64,000 bases of DNA from Sphingobium chungbukense (GTDB lineage: Bacteria; Pseudomonadota; Alphaproteobacteria; Sphingomonadales; Sphingomonadaceae), in assembly GCF_001005725.1 (NCBI RefSeq), contig NZ_LBIC01000001.1, positions 372,001 through 436,000 of the forward strand, in the 5' to 3' direction. The notes beneath the pieces are model-generated. The model saw nothing but the letters and a program-made list of their open reading frames with translations. It was not told the DNA's origin and did no database searches. Made by a program: the position numbers and the translations under genes. How positions within the stretch are numbered: position 1 is the stretch's first letter; the number at the start of each line of letters is the position of its first letter. Positions 35,971-43,499 of the stretch are shown in pieces.

Positions 35971-36465
35971 TCAGCGCGTCGCTTCACCGGCCACGATGCG
36001 CAGCATCTGCCCCTTGCCGCTTTCTCCATCAAGCTGGTCCAGCCCGCGTATCGCCAGCCGGTCCCGGCCCACGCCCGCATCCTTCAGCGCCCGCGCCACC
36101 GCGCCCAGTCGCGCCGCCGCCAGATCCCATCCATCGAACCGCTGCCGCCCGGAATCGCTCCCCCGGCTACTCACTTCCAGCCGCTCGCGGCCCTTGGCGA
36201 AACGCGCGCCCAGCGCCTTCAGCCGCGCGTCACCCGCGGGCGTCAGCATCGCCTCACCCGGCTGGAACAGCTCGGCCGCGCGGATTTCCGTCGCCTGCGC
36301 CGCGGCCCGCCCGCCAAATTGCGCGCGCACCTGCGCCAGCATCGCGTCCTTGCGCTGTCCGCTCGCCTGCAACATCACGAAAAAACCGAGCAGCAGCAGC
36401 AGCAGATCGGCAAAGCTGATCGCCCAGCGGCTGCGCCGGGCGCTGGAGGCGGTCGCGGCGCTCAT
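35971..36465 (-). CDS. compact MotB/OmpA-like stator protein
   Basis: 164 residues: basic start, one membrane helix with the proton-site Asp20 in ISFADLLLLLLGFFVML, then a shortened OmpA-like domain (LFQPGEAMLTPAGDARLKALGARFAKGRERLEVSSRGSDSG). It is far shorter than MotB (351) at 46781 and seems to have a reduced linker/plug. Starts by a 4-base overlap with the MotA-like gene, so the two are coupled. Confidence 0.8.
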   Translation of the reverse strand: MSAATASSARRSRWAISFADLLLLLLGFFVMLQASGQRKDAMLAQVRAQFGGRAAAQATEIRAAELFQPGEAMLTPAGDARLKALGARFAKGRERLEVSSRGSDSGRQRFDGWDLAAARLGAVARALKDAGVGRDRLAIRGLDQLDGESGKGQMLRIVAGEATR

Positions 36466-37130
36466 GCGACCTCGCGGATCGAGGCGCGGCGCAGCGGCAC
36501 ATTCTCCCGCCGCGCAATCGCCGCCATGCGATCGGCCACCTCCTTCTGCCAGGCCAGTTCCCGTTCGGAAAGGTCGGCCAGCCGCGCCGCCACCGGCGCG
36601 GCAAGCAGATTGGCGATCACCACGCCGTAAAAGGTGGTGAGCAGCGCCAGCGCCATGGACGGCCCCAGCGATGCCGGATCGTTCATCCCCGCGAACATGC
36701 CGACCAGACCGATGATCGTCCCCGCCATGCCCAGCGCGGGCGCGGCATCGGCGACCGACAGCCAGACCTTGCAGGCGCCGCCATGGCGCTCGGCCCGGTC
36801 GGCCAGCGTCTGCGCCGCCCACAGTTCGAACTGTTCGGGCTTCTCGCTATTGGCCAGCTTGCGCGCCGCCTCGGTCAGGAAGGGATTGGCGGTCTTCACC
36901 CGGTCGGTGCAGGCCAGGCCGCGCAGTTGCGCCACCTGGTCGATCTTCAGCATCGCCGCCCGCGCCGCCGCCCGGTCCTTGGCCGGATCGGCACGCAATA
37001 AGGGGCCAAGGGCCGCAAAGCCCCGCCCCATGGCGCGCCAGCCATTCTGGAACAGCACCACCGCGCCGATCCCCGCCAGCATCGCCAGCAATGTCAGGGG
37101 ATCGAAGAGATGCGCCATTATTCCGATCAT
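36462..37130 (-). CDS. MotA-like stator protein (second set)
   Basis: 222 residues with membrane helices near 10-26, 146-166 and 176-200 and the MotA/ExbB core VADAAPALGMAGTIIGLVGMFAGMNDPASLGPSMALALLTTFYGVVIANLLAAPVAARL. Shorter than the MotA at 45914 and closer to a generic MotA/TolQ/ExbB type. Divergent from flgB. The start could also be 37118. No flagellar-type promoter found upstream. Confidence 0.78.
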   Translation of the reverse strand: MIGIMAHLFDPLTLLAMLAGIGAVVLFQNGWRAMGRGFAALGPLLRADPAKDRAAARAAMLKIDQVAQLRGLACTDRVKTANPFLTEAARKLANSEKPEQFELWAAQTLADRAERHGGACKVWLSVADAAPALGMAGTIIGLVGMFAGMNDPASLGPSMALALLTTFYGVVIANLLAAPVAARLADLSERELAWQKEVADRMAAIARRENVPLRRASIREVA

Positions 37131-37261
37131 CGTTCAAGTCCCCATCGATCCCGGCAAAGCCCTGCCACCGACCGGCAAATTTTTGCCGCCCTTGCCGCCG
37201 CACCCCCGCAATCCCGCTGATTTCCGCCGTTTCCCGCCTGCCGATGCGTCACCCACGCAAA

Positions 37262-37278
37262 TTGGCACGGCTCTTGCG
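37262..37278 (+). promoter_or_regulatory. sigma-54 promoter of the flgBCDEF operon
   Basis: TTGGCACGGCTCTTGCG: perfect YTGGCACG-N4-TTGC. Predicted start near 37289, a leader of about 94 bases. The rest of the 252-base divergent gap holds two GGCAA...TTGCC inverted repeats with 9-base spacing. Confidence 0.92.
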
Positions 37279-37382
37279 AATATCAGGCTGGATCACCCGC
37301 AGTTCACGCCGTCAGGCCTCAGAACGGCGGATGAAGCGGAACTTTTAGGCCCCTCGGGGCAAAAAAGATGGAAGACGGAAAA

Positions 37383-37751
37383 ATGTCGCTGGAAGACGGA
37401 TTGTTCGGGATACATGGAAAGGCGCTGGCGCTTCGCTCGCAGCGGCTGTCCCTGCTCGCGTCCAACATCGCGAACGCCTCGACCCCCGGCTACAAGGCGC
37501 GCGACATCGATTTCGAGTCCGCGCTGAAGGAAGCCACCACCCGGCAGGGCAAATCCGCCGCCGACGTGTCCCAGGCCGTCGATGACTCGATGGGCTATCG
37601 CGTGCCGTTGCAACCCAGCCTCGACGGCAACACCGTCGAACTCAGCACCGAACAGACGCTGTTCGCGGAAAACGCCGTCAAATATCGCACGACCCTCTCC
37701 TTTCTGGAGGGCCGCATCAACACCGTCACCCGCGCCTTGAAGGGAGAATGA
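37383..37751 (+). CDS. flgB: flagellar proximal rod protein FlgB
   Basis: 122 residues with rod signature ALALRSQRLSLLASNIANASTPGYKARDIDFESALKEA and C-terminal TLFAENAVKYRTTLSFLEGRI. The ATG at 37383 (GACGGAAAA before it) gives the usual MSLEDGLF start; ATG 37368 is possible. Overlaps flgC by 4 bases. Confidence 0.94.
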   Translation: MSLEDGLFGIHGKALALRSQRLSLLASNIANASTPGYKARDIDFESALKEATTRQGKSAADVSQAVDDSMGYRVPLQPSLDGNTVELSTEQTLFAENAVKYRTTLSFLEGRINTVTRALKGE

Positions 37752-38173
37752 GCATGAGCGGTTCTTCAAGCTCTGGCCCCATGAACGTCTTCGACATTGC
37801 CGGCCGCGCCATGAGCGCGCAGCTCGTGCGGCTAAACGCCACCGCCTCCAACATGGCGAATGCCGGCAATGTCACCGGCAGCGCGGCGGAAGCTTATCGC
37901 GCGATCAAGCCGGTGTTCCAGTCGGTCACCGACAGCCCCGGCGTCTCGACCGTCAAGGTCCAGAATGTCGTCACCACCAATGCGCAGCCCACCAAGCGCC
38001 ACGATCCCAACCATCCGCTGGCCGACAAGAATGGCGATGTCTGGGAAGCCGCCGTGGATAGCAGCGCGGAGCTGGTCGACATGATCGAGACCGCCCGCAT
38101 GTACCAGAACAATGTGCAGGTGCTCAACACCGCCAAATCCCTGATGATGGAAACCATAAGGATCGGCAAATGA
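37748..38173 (+). CDS. flgC: flagellar proximal rod protein FlgC
   Basis: 141 residues: MNVFDIAGRAMSAQLVRLNATASNMANAGNVTGSAAEAYRA and the C-terminal DMIETARMYQNNVQVLNTAKSLMMETIRIGK are the FlgC rod signatures. It joins FlgB and FlgF in the rod. Overlaps flgD by 4 bases. Confidence 0.95.
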   Translation: MSMSGSSSSGPMNVFDIAGRAMSAQLVRLNATASNMANAGNVTGSAAEAYRAIKPVFQSVTDSPGVSTVKVQNVVTTNAQPTKRHDPNHPLADKNGDVWEAAVDSSAELVDMIETARMYQNNVQVLNTAKSLMMETIRIGK

Positions 38174-38826
38174 CGACCACGACCGCCACCGACGGCGCGG
38201 GCCTGTCCGTCTATAACCCCTATGCCAATGTCGGCACGGGCAAGTCGGAAATGGGCCAGGCGGATTTCCTGCGCCTGCTGACCGCGCAGATGCAGACGCA
38301 GGACCCGTTCGAACCGATGGATAACGCCCAGATGGTCTCGCAGATGGCGACCATCACCAACAGCAGCGGCATCGCGGAAATGAACCAGACGCTGAAGAAT
38401 CTGGCGTCGCAGATGACCGGATCGCGCCTTGGCGACGCGGCGAGCTGGATCGGCAAGTCGATGCTGATCCAGAGCAATATCGCTGCCCCCGACGCGGCGG
38501 GCCAATATATGGGTCAGGTGAGCTTCGCCGATGCGACCAGCGGCGCTTCGGTCGATCTGGTCGACGGCAACGGCAATGTCGTCAAGACGATCAAGCTGGG
38601 CGACCAGCCCAAGGGCGACATCAACTTTTTCTGGGACGGCAAGGATGAGGCGGGCAACACCGTCGCTACCGACGCGCTGAAGATCAAGGTCAACGGCGCA
38701 AACCCCAGCCGCGTCGCAAGCTGGGCCACCATCGCCGCCGTCCAGTCACCCGCCGACGGCAGCGCGTCCAAGCTCATCACCGCGCTCGGCACCTATTCGC
38801 CGTCGGACGCCATTTCCCTCGCCTGA
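38170..38826 (+). CDS. flgD: flagellar hook capping protein FlgD
   Basis: 218 residues: N-terminal GKSEMGQADFLRLLTAQMQTQDPFEPMDNAQMVSQMATITNSSGIAEMN is the FlgD export/cap segment; the rest holds the Fn3/tudor-like domain (FFWDGKDEAGNTVATDALKIKVNG). FlgD scaffolds hook growth and is then lost. Confidence 0.95.
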   Translation: MTTTTATDGAGLSVYNPYANVGTGKSEMGQADFLRLLTAQMQTQDPFEPMDNAQMVSQMATITNSSGIAEMNQTLKNLASQMTGSRLGDAASWIGKSMLIQSNIAAPDAAGQYMGQVSFADATSGASVDLVDGNGNVVKTIKLGDQPKGDINFFWDGKDEAGNTVATDALKIKVNGANPSRVASWATIAAVQSPADGSASKLITALGTYSPSDAISLA

Positions 38827-38862
38827 TTCAAACGAAATCCTTTTCACCCAAGGAGCAACGCC

Positions 38863-39705
38863 ATGTCCTTCTACATCTCGCTTTCGGGCCTCAAGGCCGC
38901 CCAGACCGACCTGTCGACCACGGCGAACAATGTCGCCAACGTCAATTCGACCGCCTTCAAGAAAAGCAAGGCCGTGTTCGGCGATATCTTCGCCGCCGCG
39001 CCGATGCAGACCACGACGCAGGTCGCGGGCCAGGGCGTGCGCACCCAGGGCATCAGCCAGCAGTTCACGCAGGGCACGATCGAAACCACCGACAAGACGC
39101 TGGACCTCGCCATCACCGGCGAAGGCTTCTTCACGGTGAAGCGCAGCGCCGACGACCAGATCGGCTACACCCGCAACGGCGCCTTCTCGGTCGAGGAGAG
39201 TCGCTATGTCGTCGACACCACTGGCGCCCGGCTCCAGGTGGTTCCGCTCGATCCCACCACCGGCGTTCCGACGGCGACGGGCACCTTGACCCCGGCCTCG
39301 CTCACCGATCTCAAAATCCCCACCAACTGGCCCGACGGCGGCACCGGCAACCAGCTGACCAGCGTGGGCGTGTCGGAAGAAGGCAAGATCACCGGCGTCT
39401 ACGCCGACGGTTCCACCGTCTATCTGGGCGCCACCGCGATCGCCGCCTTCAACAGCCAGGAAGGGCTGCGCCAGAGCGGCGACGCCCACTGGACCGCCAC
39501 CAACGCCAGCGGCGCGCCGATGCTGGGCACCGGCAATAGCGGCCTGTTCGGCTCGGTTCGTTCGGGCGCGCTGGAACGGTCCAACGTCGACATCACCGAA
39601 GAGCTGGTGAACCTCATCTCCGCCCAGCGCAACTTCCAGGCGAACTCGAAGGCGATCGAAGCGGCCAACACGCTGTCGACCACCATCGTCAACATGCGGA
39701 CCTAA
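38863..39705 (+). CDS. flgE: flagellar hook protein FlgE, short form
   Basis: 280 residues: N-terminal MSFYISLSGLKAAQTDLSTTANNVANVNSTAFKKSKAVFGDIF and C-terminal GALERSNVDITEELVNLISAQRNFQANSKAIEAANTLSTTIVNMRT are hook D0 segments; GEGFFTVKRSADDQIGYTRNGAFSV is D1. About 120 residues shorter than E. coli FlgE (402): the outer D2 domain is largely missing. AAGGAG stands before the ATG. It is preceded by flgD and followed by flgF, the usual hook position. Confidence 0.88.
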   Translation: MSFYISLSGLKAAQTDLSTTANNVANVNSTAFKKSKAVFGDIFAAAPMQTTTQVAGQGVRTQGISQQFTQGTIETTDKTLDLAITGEGFFTVKRSADDQIGYTRNGAFSVEESRYVVDTTGARLQVVPLDPTTGVPTATGTLTPASLTDLKIPTNWPDGGTGNQLTSVGVSEEGKITGVYADGSTVYLGATAIAAFNSQEGLRQSGDAHWTATNASGAPMLGTGNSGLFGSVRSGALERSNVDITEELVNLISAQRNFQANSKAIEAANTLSTTIVNMRT

Positions 39706-39719
39706 ATTGACGGATCAAT

Positions 39720-39749
39720 CCGCCATCCCCGCGAAAGTGGGGATGGCGG
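39720..39749. repeat. REP-like palindrome between flgE and flgF
   Basis: CCGCCATCCCC, loop GCGAAAGT, GGGGATGGCGG: an 11-bp perfect stem. GCGAAAG core as in the other REP-like hairpins. It sits inside the flgB-flgF operon. Confidence 0.65.
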
Positions 39750-39782
39750 AAGATTATCACCCGCAGGAAACAGGACACTCCC

Positions 39783-40526
39783 ATGGACCGGCTCGTCAAC
39801 ACGGCACTCACCGCGATGCGCGGCGCGATGGCGCGGCAGGCGGCGATCTCCAACAATCTGGCGAACGTCAACACCACCGGCTTTCGCGCGGAAATCGCCA
39901 ATGCCGAGACGCGCTGGATCAAGGGCGACACGTTCGACACGCGGGCGCAAGCTTCGGAACAGGTGATCGCCGCCGACATGGCGCAAGGCGCGGTCACGCA
40001 GACCGGCAATCCGCTGGACGTGGCCATGAACGGCGATGCGATGCTCGCCGTTCAGGCCGCGGACGGCAGCGAAGCCTATACGCGCCGGGGCGACCTTAAG
40101 GTCACCGACAGCGGCCTGCTCACCACCGGCGACGGCCTGCCCGTCCTGGGTGAAGGCGGCCCCATCACCCTGCCGCAGATGGACAGCGTCTCCATCGCCA
40201 AGGACGGCAGCATCTGGGGCGTGCCGCAGGGCGGCGACCCCGCCAATCCGCAGCAGATCGACAAGCTGAAACTGGTGAACCCCGTCGGCTCCAGTATCGC
40301 CAAGGGCACGGACGGCCTGTTCCGCGAAGTGAATGGCGGCGTCCTGCCGGACGATCCGATCGCCACCGTGACTGGCGGCGCGCTGGAGGGATCGAACGTC
40401 AACGCCACCTCGGCCCTCGTCCAGATGATCGAGGCCAGCCGCGCCTGGGAAACCCAGGTCAAGATGATCGACACCGCCAAGCAGCTCGACGATGGCGGCG
40501 CGTCGCTGATGAAGCTGGATGGTTAA
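39783..40526 (+). CDS. flgF: flagellar proximal rod protein FlgF
   Basis: 247 residues: MDRLVNTALTAMRGAMARQAAISNNLANVNTTGFRAEIANAE and the C-terminal GALEGSNVNATSALVQMIEASRAWETQVKMIDTAKQ are rod/hook-family ends. Place between flgE and flgG sets it as FlgF. Confidence 0.93.
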   Translation: MDRLVNTALTAMRGAMARQAAISNNLANVNTTGFRAEIANAETRWIKGDTFDTRAQASEQVIAADMAQGAVTQTGNPLDVAMNGDAMLAVQAADGSEAYTRRGDLKVTDSGLLTTGDGLPVLGEGGPITLPQMDSVSIAKDGSIWGVPQGGDPANPQQIDKLKLVNPVGSSIAKGTDGLFREVNGGVLPDDPIATVTGGALEGSNVNATSALVQMIEASRAWETQVKMIDTAKQLDDGGASLMKLDG

Positions 40527-40528
40527 TT

Positions 40529-40545
40529 TTGGCACACCTCTTGCT
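40529..40545 (+). promoter_or_regulatory. sigma-54 promoter of the flgGHIJKL operon
   Basis: TTGGCACACCTCTTGCT: GG-N10-GC with TGGCAC and TTGC intact. Leader of about 30 bases to flgG. It begins 3 bases after the flgF stop, so flgG onward can be made separately from flgB-F. Confidence 0.9.
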
Positions 40546-40585
40546 TTGAAGCCCGCATGACCATGTGTCGTGGAGATAACAGACG

Positions 40586-41374
40586 ATGACCAACGCAGCC
40601 CTTCATGTCGCCCGCACCGGCCTTGACGCGCAGAACACGAAGATGCGCGTGATCGCCAACAACCTGGCGAACGTCAACACCACCGGCTTCAAGCGCGACC
40701 GCGCCGATTTCGAGACGCTGGCCTATCAGCAGATCGTGGCGGCGGGCGCGAACAGCGACAGCCAGAACAAGTTCGCGACCGGCCTCAACCTGGGTTCGGG
40801 CGTGGCGCTCCAGGGCACCAGCAAGATCAACGAGCAGGGCACGCTCAATCAGACCGGCAACACGTTGGACATGGCGATCGAGGGATCGGGCTATTTCCAG
40901 GTGCAGCAGCCCGACGGCTCGATCGCCTATACCCGCGCGGGCAATTTCACGACCACGGCGGAGGGCGTCGTCGTCACCAGCGACGGCCTGCCGCTGATCC
41001 CGCAGATCACCGTGCCCGAAGGCGCGACCAGCGTCACCATCGGCAATGACGGCACCGTCTCCGCCACGCTTCAGGGCCAGACCGAACCGACCCAGCTCGG
41101 CCAGATCGAACTGGCCAGCTTCATGAATCCGGGCGGCCTGACCTCGGTGGGCGGCAATCTGCTCAAGGAAAGCGCCGCCAGCGGCACGCCGCAGGTCGGC
41201 GTCGCGGGGCTGGACGGGCGCGGCGTCGTCCGCTCGGGCTATCTGGAAACATCCAACGTCAACGTCGTGGAAGAGCTGGTCGACATGATCGAGACCCAGC
41301 GCGCCTATGAGGTCAATAGCAAGATGATCAAGGCGACCGACGAGATGCTCCAGTACGTCAACCAGCAGCTCTGA
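40586..41374 (+). CDS. flgG: flagellar distal rod protein FlgG
   Basis: 262 residues, the usual FlgG length: ALHVARTGLDAQNTKMRVIANNLANVNTTGFKRDRADFETLAYQ and C-terminal SGYLETSNVNVVEELVDMIETQRAYEVNSKMIKATDEMLQYVNQQL. GTGGAGA upstream of the ATG. Confidence 0.96.
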   Translation: MTNAALHVARTGLDAQNTKMRVIANNLANVNTTGFKRDRADFETLAYQQIVAAGANSDSQNKFATGLNLGSGVALQGTSKINEQGTLNQTGNTLDMAIEGSGYFQVQQPDGSIAYTRAGNFTTTAEGVVVTSDGLPLIPQITVPEGATSVTIGNDGTVSATLQGQTEPTQLGQIELASFMNPGGLTSVGGNLLKESAASGTPQVGVAGLDGRGVVRSGYLETSNVNVVEELVDMIETQRAYEVNSKMIKATDEMLQYVNQQL

Positions 41375-41376
41375 GG

Positions 41377-42060
41377 ATGACGATGCGCCTCGCCTCCACC
41401 TCCCTGCTCGCCCTGTCGATGGTCATCCTGGCCGCCTCCCCGGCCATGGCCGGCAAGAAGCGCGATGCCGAGCGGCAATTTTATGCCCCCTCGGTCGTTG
41501 CCGCGCCTGCCGCCCCGGCGGCGAACGGCTCGATCTTCCAGGCGTCGATGGGCTATACGCCGCTCACCAGCGGCGCGCGGGCGACCAGCGTGGGCGACAT
41601 CATCACCATCGTCCTGGTCGAACGGACCCAGGCGACCAAGAGCAACAGCGCCGACACCAAGCGCGACGGCAGCATCGCGCTGACCCCGCCCAGCACCGGT
41701 CCGCTCTCCAAGATCTTCTCCGCCAGCGACATCGGCTCCAGCGGCAGCAATGCCTTCACCGGCAAGGGCAACGCCACCCAGTCGAACGCGCTCAACGGCG
41801 AAATCACCGTGACCATCGCGGCGACCTATCCCAACGGCACCATGCTGGTGAAGGGCGAAAAGGCGCTGACGCTCAATCGCGGCGACGAATATATCCAGAT
41901 CAGCGGCCTCGTCCGCCAGGCCGATATCGGCCCGGACAACCGCATCGCCTCGACCCGCGTGGCCGACGCCAAGATCATCTACACCGGCAAGGGGGAAATC
42001 GCCCGCGCCAGCCGTCAGGGCTGGTTGCAGCGCTTCTTCTCCATGATCAGCCCCTTCTAG
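41377..42060 (+). CDS. flgH: flagellar L-ring protein FlgH without lipobox
   Basis: 227 residues: a signal peptide ending ...AASPAMA/GKK at about residue 25, then the L-ring domain (SIFQASMGYTPLTSGARATSVGDIITIVLVERTQATKSN; NGEITVTIAATYPNGTMLVKGEKALTLNRGDEYIQISGLVRQADI). FlgH is normally an outer-membrane lipoprotein, but no Cys follows the signal peptide and the protein has no Cys at all. Starts 2 bases after flgG. Confidence 0.93.
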   Translation: MTMRLASTSLLALSMVILAASPAMAGKKRDAERQFYAPSVVAAPAAPAANGSIFQASMGYTPLTSGARATSVGDIITIVLVERTQATKSNSADTKRDGSIALTPPSTGPLSKIFSASDIGSSGSNAFTGKGNATQSNALNGEITVTIAATYPNGTMLVKGEKALTLNRGDEYIQISGLVRQADIGPDNRIASTRVADAKIIYTGKGEIARASRQGWLQRFFSMISPF

Positions 42061-43185
42061 ATGGACATGCCCGCCATGACCCGCCTGTTGCGTTTCCTGC
42101 TGCCCCTGATGGCGATTTTCGCTCCTTTGGCCTCTGGCCCGGCCCATGCCGAGCGGATCAAGGATCTCGGCACCTTTCAGGGCGTGCGTCCCAACCAGCT
42201 CACCGGCTACGGCATCGTCGTCGGCCTCGCGGGCACGGGCGACGACAGCCTCGATTATGCGACGCAGGGCATGAAGGGCGTGGTCTCGCGTTTCGGCCTC
42301 ACCCTGCCGCAGGGGATCAACCCGGCGCTCAAGAACGCGGCGGCGGTGCTGGTGACGGCGGACCTGCCCGCCTTCGCCAAGCCCGGCCAGCGGCTCGACG
42401 TCACCGTCTCTGCTCTCGGCAAGGCCAAGTCGCTGCGCGGCGGCACGCTGATCATGACCCCCCTGCGCGGCGCGGACAACGAAATCTACGGCATGGCCCA
42501 AGGCAATCTCGCCGTCGGCGGCCTCGGCGTCTCCGGCGCGGACGGCAGCCAGGTGTCGGTCAACATCCCTTCCGCCGGCCGCATTCCGGGCGGCGCAACG
42601 GTCGAACGCGCGGTCGCCACCGGCTTCGACACCGCGCCCACCCTCACCTTCAACCTGTCCGAAGCCGACCTCACCACGGCCCTGCGCGTGGCGGACGGCA
42701 TCAACCGCACCTATGGCGACCATCGCGCCAAGGCCGTGGACGCCGTGTCGGTCACCATCGACGCCGCGCCCGGCGCTTCGGACCGCATCATGATGATGGG
42801 CATGATCGAGAATATCGAGGTCTCGCCCGCCGACGCCCCGGCCAAGGTCATCGTCAACGCCCGCACCGGCACGGTCGTCATCAACGGCGCGGTGAAGATC
42901 CATCCGGCCGCCATCGCGCACGGCAAGATCACGGTCAGCGTCAACGAATCCCCTCGCGTCGTCCAGCCCGCCCCCTTCTCGCAGGGGCAGACGGCGGTGG
43001 AGCAATCCAGTTCGATTTCGATCGATCAGGAAAAGAAACCGATGATTAATTTTAAAGGTGGAGCCTCTCTGGCCGATATAGTCAAAGCGGTGAACGCCAT
43101 CGGCGCCTCCCCCGCGGACATGGTCGCGATCCTCGAAGCGCTCAAGCAGGCGGGTGCGCTCAAGGCTGAACTGGTGGTGTTGTGA
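42061..43185 (+). CDS. flgI: flagellar P-ring protein FlgI
   Basis: 374 residues: signal peptide 1-30 (cleavage after AHA), then ERIKDLGTFQGVRPNQLTGYGIVVGLAGTGD and the long P-ring body (VNARTGTVVINGAVKIHPAAIAHGKITVSV). The ATG abuts the flgH stop; ATG 42076 is the alternative. Confidence 0.95.
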   Translation: MDMPAMTRLLRFLLPLMAIFAPLASGPAHAERIKDLGTFQGVRPNQLTGYGIVVGLAGTGDDSLDYATQGMKGVVSRFGLTLPQGINPALKNAAAVLVTADLPAFAKPGQRLDVTVSALGKAKSLRGGTLIMTPLRGADNEIYGMAQGNLAVGGLGVSGADGSQVSVNIPSAGRIPGGATVERAVATGFDTAPTLTFNLSEADLTTALRVADGINRTYGDHRAKAVDAVSVTIDAAPGASDRIMMMGMIENIEVSPADAPAKVIVNARTGTVVINGAVKIHPAAIAHGKITVSVNESPRVVQPAPFSQGQTAVEQSSSISIDQEKKPMINFKGGASLADIVKAVNAIGASPADMVAILEALKQAGALKAELVVL

Positions 43186-43499
43186 TGCAGATTGGTGCGA
43201 CTTCGGGAACGGCAGCCCAGGCGGGCGGAACCCAGAACAAGGCGTCGCTGGAAAAGGCGGCGCAACAGTTCGAGGCGATCTTCCTGCGCCAGATGATGGG
43301 CGCGATGCGCTCGGCCAGCCTGGCCGAGGGCATCAGCGATTCCAGCGCCACCGACCAGTTTCGCGACATGGCCGACGCCCGCACCGCCGACAGCATGGCC
43401 AGCCGGGGCACGCTGGGCATCGCCGAAATGCTGATGCACCAGTTCGGCGCGAAGGTCGCGATACCCGCCGCCGCCCCTGCCGGGGATAAGGCCGAATGA
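43185..43499 (+). CDS. flgJ: rod-binding protein FlgJ, single domain
   Basis: 104 residues covering only the rod-cap domain: LEKAAQQFEAIFLRQMMGAMRSASLAEG and TLGIAEMLMHQFG. The C-terminal muramidase of enterobacterial FlgJ is absent; the transglycosylase at 33736 is the likely replacement. ATG overlaps the flgI stop (TGATG). Confidence 0.92.
   Translation: MQIGATSGTAAQAGGTQNKASLEKAAQQFEAIFLRQMMGAMRSASLAEGISDSSATDQFRDMADARTADSMASRGTLGIAEMLMHQFGAKVAIPAAAPAGDKAE

Noticed and set aside
37160..37200. Sigma-54 promoter for the compact MotA/MotB-like pair
   Set aside because: Two GGCA...TTTGCC sites on the minus strand have GG-N9-GC, one base short of the required N10.
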